Assembly: GCF_014486695.1 (NCBI RefSeq)
Contig: NZ_JACTAB010000001.1
Coordinates: 310,001 to 374,000 of the forward strand
Source of the DNA: Flavobacterium buctense
GTDB lineage: Bacteria; Bacteroidota; Bacteroidia; Flavobacteriales; Flavobacteriaceae
Reading direction: 5' to 3'
Length of the DNA stretch: 64,000 nucleotides
Below are positions 1-9,809 of the stretch, in pieces. Position 1 is the first letter of the stretch; each line of letters begins with the position of its first letter. The notes below the pieces were generated by a model. It had not been told where the DNA came from, did not search any database, and saw only the letters and a list, made by a program, of their open reading frames with translations. The position numbers and the translations under genes are program-made.

Positions 1-1149
1 GTAAAAAGCAAAACTTGCTCTTATCGTTCCCGGAATTTGGTAGAAGTCCATGATCGGCTGTGCGCAATGATGTCCGGTGCGCACCGCTATTCCTAGCTTA
101 TCTATAATTGTGCCAATGTCGTAAGGATGTATGCCGTCGATGTTAAACGAAATTACGGAAGTTTTTTGTTCTGCGGTGCCGAAAATTTTCAATCCTTCGA
201 TTTCTGATAATTTCTCCGTGGCATATTCCAATAATTCGTGTTCGTATTTTGCGATGTTATCAAAGCCGATTTCGTTCAAATAATCTATCGCGGTACCGAG
301 TACAATTCCGTCGGCTATATTGGGCGTTCCGGCTTCGAACTTGTGCGGCAAATCGGCGTAAGTCGTTTTTTCGAAAGTGACTGTGGCAATCATTTCGCCG
401 CCGCCTTGATATGGTGGTAATTTGCGTAACCATTCCTCTTTTCCGTATAGAATTCCGATTCCGGTTGGGCCACAAATTTTATGTCCCGAAAAGACATAGA
501 AATCACAATCCAAAGCCTGAACGTCTGGTTTTAAATGTGGTGTAGCTTGAGCGCCATCGATTAAAATAGCGGCTCCAACTTCATGCGCTTTGTCAATCAT
601 ATACTGAATCGGGTTTATCGTTCCCAAAGCGTTTGAAATATGATTTACGGTTACGATTTTGGTTTTAGCCGAAAGTAATTTGTCGTATACCGACATGATT
701 AATTCGCCATTTTCATTCATCGGAATGACTTTCAATGTTGCACCGGTTCTTTCGCAAAGCATTTGCCAAGGCACGATGTTGCTGTGGTGTTCCAATGCGG
801 AAACCAAAACCTCATCGCCTGGTTTTAAAAAGTCCGCAAAACCATTAGCAATCGCATTAATTCCATGGGTTGTTCCCGAAGTAAAAATAACTTCATGGGC
901 ATGTTTAGCGTTGAGGTGCTTTTGTATTTTACCTCTGGAAACTTCATACGCATCAGTGGCCAATTGGCTCAAAGTATGCACACCACGGTGTATATTGGCA
1001 TTGATTTCTTGGTAATATTTAGATATCGCATCGATAACCACTTGTGGTTTTTGCGAAGTTGCGCCGTTATCAAAATAGACGAGCGGTTTGCCATTAACTT
1101 TTTGGGAAAGTATCGGAAAATCGGCTCTGATTTTTTGGATGTCTAACAT
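1..1149 (-). CDS. sufS: SufS cysteine desulfurase, partial at window edge
   Basis: PLP-dependent class V aminotransferase-fold cysteine desulfurase. It takes sulfur from L-cysteine as an enzyme persulfide for SUF iron-sulfur cluster assembly in the cytosol. The frame opens at ATG 1149 and gives 383 residues before running off base 1; the family is usually a little over 400, so roughly the last 20 are missing. The PLP lysine is visible at residue 224 in SGHKICGP and the persulfide cysteine at residue 362 in RTGHHCAQP, which is the group II (SufS) pattern. A TAnnTTTG-type box on the minus strand lies 26 bases upstream of the start. It is separated from sufBCD by an opposed hydrolase gene and so probably has its own transcript. 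Confidence 0.96.
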   Translation of the reverse strand, partial: MLDIQKIRADFPILSQKVNGKPLVYFDNGATSQKPQVVIDAISKYYQEINANIHRGVHTLSQLATDAYEVSRGKIQKHLNAKHAHEVIFTSGTTHGINAIANGFADFLKPGDEVLVSALEHHSNIVPWQMLCERTGATLKVIPMNENGELIMSVYDKLLSAKTKIVTVNHISNALGTINPIQYMIDKAHEVGAAILIDGAQATPHLKPDVQALDCDFYVFSGHKICGPTGIGILYGKEEWLRKLPPYQGGGEMIATVTFEKTTYADLPHKFEAGTPNIADGIVLGTAIDYLNEIGFDNIAKYEHELLEYATEKLSEIEGLKIFGTAEQKTSVISFNIDGIHPYDIGTIIDKLGIAVRTGHHCAQPIMDFYQIPGTIRASFAFY

Positions 1150-1175
1150 GGTATTATTTAGAAAAATTCTAAATA

Positions 1176-1183
1176 CAAAAGTA
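1176..1183 (-). promoter_or_regulatory. Bacteroidota -7 promoter box before sufS
   Basis: Plus-strand CAAAAGTA is TACTTTTG on the minus strand and fits the TAnnTTTG consensus, 26 bases upstream of the sufS start. I did not find a well-spaced -33 TTG partner, so this is a motif call only. Confidence 0.5.
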
Positions 1184-1318
1184 GCTAAAATGGAATTGTT
1201 TTTTGCTAAACAAATATTAATATTTTGTGTTCATTAAACCCTATAGCTAATCTAAGAAATAGAGGCGTAAATAACTTATATGGTTGAAATTTTATAAATT
1301 GCTTCCAAATTAATTTCC

Positions 1319-2680
1319 ATGAAAAAATTCCTCAAAATATTCGTTGTTTTGTTGTTGATTGCCTTGGTTTATCTCCGCATTGAAAATTATCCGCAACTTG
1401 ATTTGATTTCAGGTTTTTCGGCTAAAAGCGTAGCTTCCGGTCATTTTATTGATGGCAGAAGTATAGAAACCATTCAGAAAGGGGACAATGATATTGACAA
1501 AGTCGATTGGGCCACCAATGAAATAGATGAAAACGGAAAATTGGCGGTTTCTAAAGTCTATGGTTTAAAAACCCGCAAAGCCATTTACCGTGAAGGATTG
1601 GGCGCAACATTAATTAATGATGATTTTGATGTCACCAAACCTTACAATACTCCGAAGCGAACTTTTTTAAAGAACAATTTGCCTTATCCTTATGGAAACA
1701 ATAATCCGGTAGACACTGTTTTTGCTAGTGTTGATTATTACAAATTGCAAAAAGCGGTAGAAGCTGCTTTTGATAAAGCAGGAGAAAAGAACAAACGAAC
1801 ACGTTCGGTGGTTGTATTGTATAAAGACCACTTGGTTGCCGAAAAATATGCGCCCGGTTTTACGGCTACTTCTAAAATTTTAGGTTGGTCGATGACTAAA
1901 AGTTTAACCGCCACTTATTTCGGAATTCTTCAAAAACAGGGCAAAATCGACATCATGAAACCGGCACCGATTGCTGAGTGGAAAAATGACTCACGCTCCA
2001 AAATCACCATTAATGATTTATTGCACATGAATTCCGGTTTGGAATGGGAAGAAAGCTATTCTAAAATTTCCGATGCCACAAAAATGCTTTTTATTGCTGA
2101 AGATATGACCAAACCTCAAATCGACAAACCTTTGGTTGGTCAACCGAACAACAGTTGGAATTACTCTTCGGGAACGACTAATTTACTTTCCGGCATTTTG
2201 CGAAAACAATTCAAAACCCATCAGGAGTATTTAGATTTTTGGTATAGCAGTTTGTTGGATAAAATTGGGATGAATTCTGCCATAGTGGAAGTCGATATGG
2301 CCGGAAATTTTGTGGGTTCTTCCTATGGTTGGGCAACAACGCGTGATTGGGCGAAGTTTGGTTTGCTTTATTTAAATGAAGGAAACTGGAATGGGGAACA
2401 AATTTTTGATCCGAGTTGGGCTAAATATGTAGCCACACCAACCAATAGTTCTAACGGTCTTTACGGCGGTCATTTTTGGCTAAACGCCAATGGTAAATAT
2501 CCTGACGTTCCGAGAGATTTATACCATTGCAGCGGTTTTCAAGGGCAAATGGTGTTTATCATCCCGTCGATGGATTTGGTAGTAGTTCGAATGGGATTGA
2601 GTGAAGACTTTGACAGTAATGCGTTTTTGAGAGAGATTATTGGGAGTTTGAAAAAAGACAACAAGAACTCAAAAGGCTAA
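1319..2680 (+). CDS. serine hydrolase, beta-lactamase/transpeptidase-like family
   Basis: 453-residue protein of the class C beta-lactamase/DD-peptidase-like superfamily, with one N-terminal hydrophobic segment (residues about 5-19) that should anchor or export it. Catalytic motifs: S-x-x-K as SMTK at 191-194 and a Y-S-S triad in NYSSGTTN near 281-288. The third box is GFQGQ rather than K-T-G, which is common in hydrolases that are not antibiotic beta-lactamases. The substrate cannot be read from sequence. It stands alone on plus between two minus-strand suf genes and ends at a bidirectional terminator shared with sufD. Confidence 0.88.
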   Translation: MKKFLKIFVVLLLIALVYLRIENYPQLDLISGFSAKSVASGHFIDGRSIETIQKGDNDIDKVDWATNEIDENGKLAVSKVYGLKTRKAIYREGLGATLINDDFDVTKPYNTPKRTFLKNNLPYPYGNNNPVDTVFASVDYYKLQKAVEAAFDKAGEKNKRTRSVVVLYKDHLVAEKYAPGFTATSKILGWSMTKSLTATYFGILQKQGKIDIMKPAPIAEWKNDSRSKITINDLLHMNSGLEWEESYSKISDATKMLFIAEDMTKPQIDKPLVGQPNNSWNYSSGTTNLLSGILRKQFKTHQEYLDFWYSSLLDKIGMNSAIVEVDMAGNFVGSSYGWATTRDWAKFGLLYLNEGNWNGEQIFDPSWAKYVATPTNSSNGLYGGHFWLNANGKYPDVPRDLYHCSGFQGQMVFIIPSMDLVVVRMGLSEDFDSNAFLREIIGSLKKDNKNSKG

Positions 2681-2703
2681 TACTCTAGCCCCGATTGCAG
2701 AGA

Positions 2704-2740
2704 AATTAAAAAGTCCCGAGTTTATCGGGACTTTTTAATT
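2704..2740. terminator. bidirectional intrinsic terminator between serine hydrolase and sufD
   Basis: Perfect stem built on AAAAAGTCCCGA / TCGGGACTTTTT with a 5-base loop, extended by A/T pairs and flanked by A and T runs on the two sides. It can end both the plus-strand hydrolase transcript and the minus-strand suf operon. The core is repeated after gltX. Confidence 0.88.
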
Positions 2741-2796
2741 GTAACGAAAAGCGGGAACACGGACTCCAAAAATGCCCAAGCCATTCGCTCCTAATT

Positions 2797-4113
2797 TTAT
2801 AAATCGAATCCTAAATTCACGCCCAATTTCGTGGCGATGATTTTGGTGATGCGTTTTTTCAATTCCGGGATTTTGATGCTTTCAATGACTTCGTTGGAGA
2901 AGGCGTACATCAATAAAGCTTTGGCTTCTTTCTTCGGAATACCGCGGGATTGCATGTAGAACATGGCGGTTTCGTCTAATTGTCCAATCGTACAACCGTG
3001 GGAACATTTTACGTCATCGGCAAAGATTTCCAATTGCGGTTTGGCGTTGATGGTAGCTTTGTCGCCTAACAAAATGTTGTTATTTTGTTGGAACGCATCG
3101 GTTTTTTGCGCTTCTTTTTCCACGTAGATTTTACCGTTGAAAACGCCTGTTGAACTTCCGGCCAAAATGGTTTTGTAGTTCTGGTGGCTTTCGCAATTGG
3201 GCGTCGCGTGATTGACCAAAGTGTAATGATCAACATGTTGCTTGTCGCCAATAATGGTAATACCTTTTAAGGTTGAATCGATTCTTTCGCCAAAGTGGTA
3301 GAAATTCAGGTTATTTCTCGTGATGTTGCCACCAAAAGAAAACGTATGTACCGAAACTCTGCTTTCTTGTTTTTGAGAAATATAAGTGTTGTCAATCAGG
3401 TTGGCTGATTGTAAGTCGTTTTGAATTTTATAGTAATCAACGATGGCGCGTTTTTGGGCGAAAATCTCGGTAACCGAATTAGTCAGCACCGGATTTTCGT
3501 TTAAGCATTGGTGTCTTTCAATGATTTGAACGTGTGCATTTTCTCCAACAATGACCAAATTTCTAGGTTGAACCATTAGGGCATTTTCAACGCCTGTTGA
3601 GAAATAAATGATTTCGATTGGCTTTTCCACCACTTTGCTTTTCGGGATGTTGATGTACGCACCTTCATTGGCGAAAGCCGTATTCAACGTTGTCAAACTT
3701 TCGTCTTTACTGGCAATTTTATTGAAATACTCATCGATAATCATTTTGTATTTCGGTTTGTTTAAAGCGGATGACATCAAGCAAACATCCAAACCGTCAT
3801 GTGTAGTTGCCGATAAAAACGAAGCAAATTTTCCATCTACAAAAATCACTTTGTGCGTGTCGATTTCGTGTAAGAAGTATTTTTTTACCTCAGCAAATTC
3901 AATCGCATTTTCGTGTTTTGGGAATACGGAATAGTCATTTTTTAAGATGGCATTCAGCGAAGTATATTTCCAAGCTTCCTCTTTTTTGGTTGGAAACCCT
4001 TTATTTTCAAAGTTTTTTATGGCGGAAGTACGCACATCGTGCAATTCCGAATGAACATCAATATGTTCTTCGAAAGCCATGAAAGACGAGATTAATTTTT
4101 CTTTCAATTCCAT
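2797..4113 (-). CDS. sufD: Fe-S cluster assembly protein SufD
   Basis: 438-residue SufB/SufD-family protein, a beta-helix subunit of the SufBC2D scaffold that builds nascent Fe-S clusters. The C-terminal core carries CSHGCTIGQLD (His at about 372), matching the conserved histidine region that pairs with the SufB cysteine at the cluster-building interface. The N-terminal 100 residues are the usual divergent helical part. The start overlaps the sufC stop by one base (TAATG), indicating translational coupling. Last gene of the operon, followed by the terminator at 2704-2740. Confidence 0.96.
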   Translation of the reverse strand: MELKEKLISSFMAFEEHIDVHSELHDVRTSAIKNFENKGFPTKKEEAWKYTSLNAILKNDYSVFPKHENAIEFAEVKKYFLHEIDTHKVIFVDGKFASFLSATTHDGLDVCLMSSALNKPKYKMIIDEYFNKIASKDESLTTLNTAFANEGAYINIPKSKVVEKPIEIIYFSTGVENALMVQPRNLVIVGENAHVQIIERHQCLNENPVLTNSVTEIFAQKRAIVDYYKIQNDLQSANLIDNTYISQKQESRVSVHTFSFGGNITRNNLNFYHFGERIDSTLKGITIIGDKQHVDHYTLVNHATPNCESHQNYKTILAGSSTGVFNGKIYVEKEAQKTDAFQQNNNILLGDKATINAKPQLEIFADDVKCSHGCTIGQLDETAMFYMQSRGIPKKEAKALLMYAFSNEVIESIKIPELKKRITKIIATKLGVNLGFDL

Positions 4114-4865
4114 TATGCTTCTTGCTCTTGTTTAATCCAATCGTATCCTTTTTCTTCAAGTTCAAGCGCTAATGAAGCGTCGCCTGATTTTACAATTTTT
4201 CCGTCCATTAAAACGTGAACAAAATCAGGTATGATATAATCTAACAAACGTTGGTAGTGCGTGATTACCAAAACAGCGTTGTTTTCGTTTTTAAGCTTAT
4301 TTACTCCGTTGGCAACAATTCTCAACGCATCGATGTCCAAACCAGAATCGGTTTCGTCAAGGATGGCTAATTTGGGTTCCAACATCGCCATTTGGAAAAT
4401 CTCGTTACGTTTCTTTTCTCCACCCGAAAAACCTTCGTTTAGCGAACGCGATAAAAATTTGCGGTCGATTTCTAATAATTCTGATTTCTCACGGATTAGT
4501 TTCAGCATTTCGTTCGCCGGCATTTCCTCTTTACCGTTGGCTTTGCGGCTTTCGTTGATGGCGGTTTTCATAAAATTCGTCACTGAAACGCCAGGAATTT
4601 CTACCGGATATTGGAACGATAAGAAAACGCCTTTGTGCGCTCTTTCTTCGGGAGCTAATTCTGAAATATCTTCGCCTTCCAAAAGGATTTCACCTTCGGT
4701 TACGTTGTAATTTTCATTTCCGGCAATGATAGACGAAAGCGTACTTTTTCCGGCACCGTTTGGTCCCATGATGGCGTGTACTTCTCCGGCATTCACCGTT
4801 AGGTTGATTCCTTTTAAAATCTCTTTATCTTCAACACTTGCGTGTAAGTTTGTTATTTGTAACAT
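4113..4865 (-). CDS. sufC: Fe-S cluster assembly ATPase SufC
   Basis: 250-residue cytosolic ABC-type ATPase that drives conformational change in SufBC2D. Walker A is GPNGAGKST at 34-42. The signature is FSGGEKKR, Walker B is [12 protein letters not shown], and the switch histidine is in VLVITHYQR. No membrane segments, as expected for SufC rather than a transporter. Lies between sufB (30-base gap) and sufD (1-base overlap). Confidence 0.98.
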   Translation of the reverse strand: MLQITNLHASVEDKEILKGINLTVNAGEVHAIMGPNGAGKSTLSSIIAGNENYNVTEGEILLEGEDISELAPEERAHKGVFLSFQYPVEIPGVSVTNFMKTAINESRKANGKEEMPANEMLKLIREKSELLEIDRKFLSRSLNEGFSGGEKKRNEIFQMAMLEPKLAILDETDSGLDIDALRIVANGVNKLKNENNAVLVITHYQRLLDYIIPDFVHVLMDGKIVKSGDASLALELEEKGYDWIKQEQEA

Positions 4866-4895
4866 TTTTGAAATGTGTTTTATTCTGATTTATGA

Positions 4896-6344
4896 TTATC
4901 CTACTGAACCTTCTAACGAAATCTCCAATAACTTTTGAGCTTCCACCGCAAACTCCATCGGCAACTTATTCAATACATCTTTGCTGAAACCGTTTACGAT
5001 TAACGCAATGGCTTTTTCGGTTGGGATTCCGCGTTGATTACAATAGAACACTTGGTCTTCACCGATTTTGGAAGTCGTGGCTTCGTGCTCAATTTTGGCT
5101 GAAGAATTTTTACTTTCGATATAAGGAAAGGTATGCGCGCCACAATTATTCCCCATTAACAACGAGTCACATTGTGAGAAGTTACGAGCGTTATCAGCTC
5201 TGGCACCAATTTGCACCAAACCTCTGTAGCTGTTTTGTGATTTTCCGGCAGAAATACCTTTGGAAATGATGGTTGATCTGGTGTTTTTACCCAAATGAAT
5301 CATCTTGGTTCCGGTATCGGCTTGTTGGAAATTATTGGTTACGGCGATTGAATAAAATTCGCCTATAGAATTGTCGCCTTTCAAAATCACAGACGGATAT
5401 TTCCAAGTGATGGCTGATCCGGTTTCGACTTGTGTCCACGAAATTTTTGCGTTTTTCTCGCAGAAACCTCTTTTGGTTACAAAGTTGAAAACACCGCCTT
5501 TGCCTTCTTTGTTCCCGGGATACCAGTTTTGAACAGTCGAATATTTGATTTCGGCATTGTCTAAAGCAATGAGTTCTACAACCGCTGCGTGTAATTGATT
5601 TTCGTCGCGACTTGGCGCAGTACAACCTTCTAGGTACGAAACATAACTGCCTTCATCGGCAATCAACAATGTTCTTTCGAATTGACCGGTTCCGGCTTGG
5701 TTGATACGGAAATACGTGGATAATTCCATTGGACAACGAACGCCTTTTGGAATATAACAGAATGAACCATCGGAGAAAACCGCTGAGTTTAAAGCAGCAT
5801 AAAAGTTATCTTTTTGCGGTACAACTGTACCTAAATATTTTTGAACCAAATCCGGATATTCGCGAATCGCTTCAGAAATACTCATGAAAATGATGCCTTT
5901 TTCGGCTAAAGTCTTTTTGAAAGTTGTGGCTACAGAAACTGAATCGACTACAATATCCATTGCGATATTGTTCATTTTTTTCTGTTCGTCTAAGGAAATT
6001 CCCAGCTTTTTGTACATCGCTAAAAGTTCAGGATCTACATCGTCTAAGGTTTTATTTGGATCCGCTTTTTTAGGTGCTGAATAATATGAAATCGCTTGAA
6101 AATCGGGTTTTTCGTAATTCACATTCGCCCAATCCGGTTCTATCATTTCCTGCCAAGCGCGAAACGCTTCAATGCGCCAATCAGTCATCCATTGCGGTTC
6201 TTCTTTTTTCAAAGAAATAGCACGAACGATGTCTTCGTTGAGCCCAATAGGAAACGTCTCCGACTCTAATTCAGTATAGAAGCCGTATTCGTATTCTTTA
6301 TTTTCGAGTTCAACTTTTAAGTCGTCTTCGGTATATTTTGCCAT
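4896..6344 (-). CDS. sufB: Fe-S cluster assembly protein SufB
   Basis: 482-residue SufB, the scaffold subunit that receives sulfur and with SufD forms the cluster site. The C-terminal half holds the family hallmark [19 protein letters not shown], with the cysteine at about residue 435 in FYCNQRGI, equivalent to the essential SufB cysteine described in Escherichia coli. Full length for the family. Sits 16 bases after the A-type carrier gene and before sufC, so very likely co-transcribed. Confidence 0.98.
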   Translation of the reverse strand: MAKYTEDDLKVELENKEYEYGFYTELESETFPIGLNEDIVRAISLKKEEPQWMTDWRIEAFRAWQEMIEPDWANVNYEKPDFQAISYYSAPKKADPNKTLDDVDPELLAMYKKLGISLDEQKKMNNIAMDIVVDSVSVATTFKKTLAEKGIIFMSISEAIREYPDLVQKYLGTVVPQKDNFYAALNSAVFSDGSFCYIPKGVRCPMELSTYFRINQAGTGQFERTLLIADEGSYVSYLEGCTAPSRDENQLHAAVVELIALDNAEIKYSTVQNWYPGNKEGKGGVFNFVTKRGFCEKNAKISWTQVETGSAITWKYPSVILKGDNSIGEFYSIAVTNNFQQADTGTKMIHLGKNTRSTIISKGISAGKSQNSYRGLVQIGARADNARNFSQCDSLLMGNNCGAHTFPYIESKNSSAKIEHEATTSKIGEDQVFYCNQRGIPTEKAIALIVNGFSKDVLNKLPMEFAVEAQKLLEISLEGSVG

Positions 6345-6360
6345 TTTGTTTGTTTAATTT

Positions 6361-6690
6361 TTAAAGCGAAAAACTTTCGCCACATCCGCAAGTCCTTGAT
6401 GCATTCGGATTGTTGAATACAAATCCTTTTCCGTTCAATCCGCCTGAAAACTCTAAAACAGTTCCGGCTAAGTATAAAAATGATTTTTTTTCAACGGCAA
6501 TTTTAACATGGTTGTCTTCAAAAACCTTGTCGTTTTCACCCAATTCTTTGTCAAATTTTAATTCATAGGACAAACCGGAGCAACCGCCACTTTTTACGCC
6601 TACTCGAACATAATCTTGGGCTGCGTCGAAACCGTCATCTTTCATCATATCGATGATTTTTTTGCTCGCTGTATCGGAAACTTTAATCAT
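6361..6690 (-). CDS. A-type iron-sulfur carrier (HesB/IscA/SufA family)
   Basis: 109-residue Fe-S carrier with the three conserved cysteines C37 (GGCSG), C101 and C103 (TCGCGE). It delivers clusters from the scaffold to apo-proteins. I take ATG 6690 rather than an upstream in-frame ATG at 6762: the protein then begins MIKVSDTA like the family, and a promoter box at 6720-6727 lies inside the longer frame. First gene of the operon carrier-sufB-sufC-sufD. Function resembles SufA, but the exact subfamily is not resolved. Confidence 0.94.
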   Translation of the reverse strand: MIKVSDTASKKIIDMMKDDGFDAAQDYVRVGVKSGGCSGLSYELKFDKELGENDKVFEDNHVKIAVEKKSFLYLAGTVLEFSGGLNGKGFVFNNPNASRTCGCGESFSL

Positions 6691-6719
6691 GGTTATTTTG
6701 ATTTTGTCTAAATAAAAGG

Positions 6720-6727
6720 CAAAGTTA
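6720..6727 (-). promoter_or_regulatory. -7 promoter box of the suf operon
   Basis: Plus CAAAGTTA is TAACTTTG on minus, fitting TAnnTTTG, 29 bases before the A-type carrier start. The same octamer occurs before the helicase gene at 24167. No convincing -33 partner was found. Confidence 0.55.
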
Positions 6728-6877
6728 ACACAAATATCTTTTTTTTCTGCATAATGAGGCATTTTTATAACTAATTTAAGAATAGAAAAAAATGATTTTG
6801 GAGAATTGAAAGCGTTGGATTTTTAGTAATTTGCAAACCATTTTACAAGATTAACCGAAGAAAATTCAACAAATGAA

Positions 6878-6929
6878 ATAGTCTTTGAACCATTAGACAA
6901 ATAAACTAGGTTTTCGTTCTAAAGACTAT
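6878..6929. promoter_or_regulatory. inverted repeat upstream of the metallo-hydrolase
   Basis: Arms ATAGTCTTTGAAC (6878-6890) and GTTCTAAAGACTAT (6916-6929) are complementary over 13 pairs with one bulged base and a 25-base spacer, 34 bases before the ATG at 6964. It could be a leader hairpin or an operator; no regulator is identified. Confidence 0.5.
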
Positions 6930-6963
6930 CACATATGACCAATTAAAAAAAATAAATCTTCAT

Positions 6964-7821
6964 ATGAAACTATATCCCATAGAAGCAGGAAATTTTAAAC
7001 TCGATGGCGGCGCAATGTTTGGCGTAGTGCCAAAAACAATTTGGTCCAAAACCAATCCGGCAGACGAGAATAATTTAATTGACATTGCGGCAAGATGCCT
7101 ATTGATTGAAGACGGCAACCGGCTGATTTTGATTGACACCGGAATGGGCAACAAGCAATCCGACAAATTTTTTGGGTATTATTCCCTTTGGGGAAGCCAT
7201 TCACTTGATGGTTCTTTGGCTAAATATGGTTTCCATCGCGATGATGTTACCGATGTTTTTATGACCCATTTGCACTTTGACCATTGTGGCGGAAGTGTCA
7301 ATTGGAACAAAGACAAAACCGATTATGAAGTCGCTTTCAAAAATGCGAAATTTTGGACGAATGACAACCATTGGGAATGGGCAACTAAACCTAATCTTCG
7401 AGAAAAAGCCTCTTTTCTTTCGGAAAATATTTTACCGATGCAGGAAAGCGGGCAATTAAATTTCATCAAAAGACCGGTTGGTGATTTTGGACATTCAAAC
7501 GAATTAGGATTTGGAATTTTTTACGTTGATGGACATACCGAAAAAATGATGATTCCGCATATTCAATACCAAGACAAAACGATTGTTTTTTGTGCAGATT
7601 TGATTCCGACTGCCGGTCATTTACCCTTACCTTATGTTATGGGTTACGATACGAGACCATTGTTGACTATGCCGGAAAAGTCAAAGTTTCTTCAAGCCGC
7701 TGCCGCAAACAATTACTTTCTTTGGTTAGAACACGATGCTCATAACCAAATCATTACGGTGGAAAACACCGAAAAAGGGATTCGTTTAAAAGAAGTGTTC
7801 CAAGTGGAAACCGTTTTGTAA
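6964..7821 (+). CDS. MBL-fold metallo-hydrolase
   Basis: 285-residue metallo-beta-lactamase-fold hydrolase with the zinc motif THLHFDHCGG at 101-110 (H-x-H-x-D-H) and later ligands in DGHTEK, FCADLIP and LEHDAHN. There is no signal peptide, so it is cytosolic. Overall layout resembles YtnP/AttM-like lactonases and other small-molecule MBL hydrolases, but sequence alone does not give the substrate. Single gene with its own leader that contains an inverted repeat. Confidence 0.9.
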   Translation: MKLYPIEAGNFKLDGGAMFGVVPKTIWSKTNPADENNLIDIAARCLLIEDGNRLILIDTGMGNKQSDKFFGYYSLWGSHSLDGSLAKYGFHRDDVTDVFMTHLHFDHCGGSVNWNKDKTDYEVAFKNAKFWTNDNHWEWATKPNLREKASFLSENILPMQESGQLNFIKRPVGDFGHSNELGFGIFYVDGHTEKMMIPHIQYQDKTIVFCADLIPTAGHLPLPYVMGYDTRPLLTMPEKSKFLQAAAANNYFLWLEHDAHNQIITVENTEKGIRLKEVFQVETVL

Positions 7822-8186
7822 TCAAATCATTTTAACGAAATAAAAGCCTTTGGTTTAGTATGATGATATTGAGTCAATCATTGTTGGCTCAAACTTCTTC
7901 CGTTTTTTTACTTTAAAATAATTTATCTATGACTATTTTTCTTTTGAAGCCGCCTAGACCACGCCGATAAAGGAATTATCAAAATAGTAGCTATTCAGAA
8001 ATTCACTAAAATTGAAAGGGTTAAAATATTTTTACTCAAGACTTTTTATATTTTTGAATAGCTATAAAATTTTAAGCTGTTCTTTTGGGCTTGATGTTTG
8101 AACCGATACTAAATTATTGTTAATCCCTTTTTTGTTGGTGTAAAAGAAATTATTTTTACTGCTTGTAAACAATCAAATGATTTAAA
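7822..8186. other. 365-base intergenic region with inverted repeat and possible gene debris
   Basis: AT-rich gap without an intact gene. It contains an inverted repeat, TAGCTATTCA at 7988-7997 and TGAATAGCTA at 8055-8064. A short signal-peptide-like run starts at ATG 7861 and stops after fewer than 20 codons. An unstarted open frame of about 40 codons runs from about 7957 to 8061. These may be remnants of a lost gene. I see no strict TAnnTTTG box for the next gene. Confidence 0.4.
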
Positions 8187-9767
8187 ATGAGAACTTTAAC
8201 ACACTTGTTTTTATTATCGGCTACTTTATCAATGACTGCCCAACAAGTAGCACCGACAAAATCTTATAAAAATTCACCATTAACGGAAGACCAAGAAAAG
8301 CGTTGGAGTCATCTTGATTTAGAGAAAGATTCTATTCCGGGGATGAGTGTAGATAAAGCTTACGCTGAGCTTTTAAATACCAAAAAAGGCAATAAAGTGA
8401 TTGTCGGCGTCATTGATTCAGGTGTTGATATTAGTCATCCAGATTTGAAATCCGTGATTTGGACCAATAAAAAGGAAATTCCCAGAAATGGCAAAGACGA
8501 TGACAAAAACGGGTATACTGACGATGTTAATGGTTGGAATTTTTTAGGCAATTCGAATAATGAAACTTTAGAGTTGGTTCGTTATTTAAGAAAGGGTGAC
8601 GATGGTTCTGAAATGTATAAAAAAGCACAAAAAGAATATGAAGCTGAATACCAAAAAGTCTTTCCTGAAAAAGAAACGGTTGATTTATTGGTAGAGGCTG
8701 ATAAAATAGTTAAAGCGCATTTAAAAAAAGACAAATACACTGTTGATGATTTGAACAATATCTCTTCTATTAAATATGAACTATACAAGAGCAAAAAAAT
8801 TATGTTGTCTTATGCGGATTATGCGGGGGAAAAATTTCACCAAAGTTTGGAAGAATACAAAGAGTATGTTTACGACAGACTAAACTATAATTTGAACAAA
8901 GAATTCGATGGTAGAAAACCGGTAGGCGACAATCCAGAAGATTTTAATGATAAAAAATATGGCAACAATGTGGTTTATTCTAAAGAAAGAAAAGACTCCT
9001 CTCACGGGACGCATGTTGCCGGAATTATTGCCCAGGTAAGAAACAATGGAATCGGAGGCGATGGCGTGGCCACCAATGTTGAAATTATGCCAATTCGCGC
9101 TGTACCCAATGGAGATGAATACGATAAAGATATCGCATTAGCCATTCGATATGCCGTTGACAATGGTGCCAAAGTCATTAATGGAAGTTTTGGAAAAGAC
9201 TACTCTCCACATAAAGAATGGATTTGGGAAGCTATGAAATATGCCGAAAGCAAAGATGTTTTAATCGTTCTCGCGGCAGGAAATGACGGAAAAAATGTAG
9301 ATGTTGAACCCAATTATCCTGAAGATACTGCAGATAAAAAAAATGAATTGGTCAACAATGTGATTAAAGTTGGTGCTGTCAATTACAATTACGGAGAAAA
9401 TGTTGTTGCTGATTTTTCAAACTTTGGCTCTGATAATGTAGATGTTTTAGCACCAGGTGTTAGAGTATATGCCACGGTGGAAGATCATGATTTTAAATAC
9501 CAACAAGGCACTTCTATGGCATCACCAAATGTGGCCGGAGTTGCAGCCTTAATTCGTTCTCATTATCCTAATTTAAAGGCAAAACAAGTAAAGCATATCA
9601 TAATGCAATCAGGAACGCCAATAGATTTTGAGGTTTATGTTGGAGAAAATAAAGAAAAAATGCCTTTTTCAAAAGCAAGTGTTTCGGGTAAGATTGTAAA
9701 TGCTTACAATGCCTTGAAAATGGCCGAAGAACTATCAAAAGAAATTCCGAAAGAACCAAAATTATAA
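8187..9767 (+). CDS. secreted subtilisin-family serine peptidase (S8)
   Basis: 526-residue peptidase with an N-terminal signal peptide (cleavage probably near residue 18-20). Catalytic triad: D77 in VGVIDSGVD, H273 in SSHGTHVAG and S443 in GTSMASPN; oxyanion Asn in AAGNDG at about 366. About 190 residues separate D and H, much more than in subtilisin, giving a charged, helical insertion (about 125-265) typical of Bacteroidota S8 enzymes. The C-terminus is short and lysine-rich, and I see no type IX secretion C-terminal domain. Probably periplasmic or outer-membrane associated. Followed by another exported peptidase gene. Confidence 0.94.
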   Translation: MRTLTHLFLLSATLSMTAQQVAPTKSYKNSPLTEDQEKRWSHLDLEKDSIPGMSVDKAYAELLNTKKGNKVIVGVIDSGVDISHPDLKSVIWTNKKEIPRNGKDDDKNGYTDDVNGWNFLGNSNNETLELVRYLRKGDDGSEMYKKAQKEYEAEYQKVFPEKETVDLLVEADKIVKAHLKKDKYTVDDLNNISSIKYELYKSKKIMLSYADYAGEKFHQSLEEYKEYVYDRLNYNLNKEFDGRKPVGDNPEDFNDKKYGNNVVYSKERKDSSHGTHVAGIIAQVRNNGIGGDGVATNVEIMPIRAVPNGDEYDKDIALAIRYAVDNGAKVINGSFGKDYSPHKEWIWEAMKYAESKDVLIVLAAGNDGKNVDVEPNYPEDTADKKNELVNNVIKVGAVNYNYGENVVADFSNFGSDNVDVLAPGVRVYATVEDHDFKYQQGTSMASPNVAGVAALIRSHYPNLKAKQVKHIIMQSGTPIDFEVYVGENKEKMPFSKASVSGKIVNAYNALKMAEELSKEIPKEPKL

Positions 9768-9809
9768 TTGTATCGGGAAGTTTAAACTTTCCCAATTTTT
9801 TTAGAAAGC

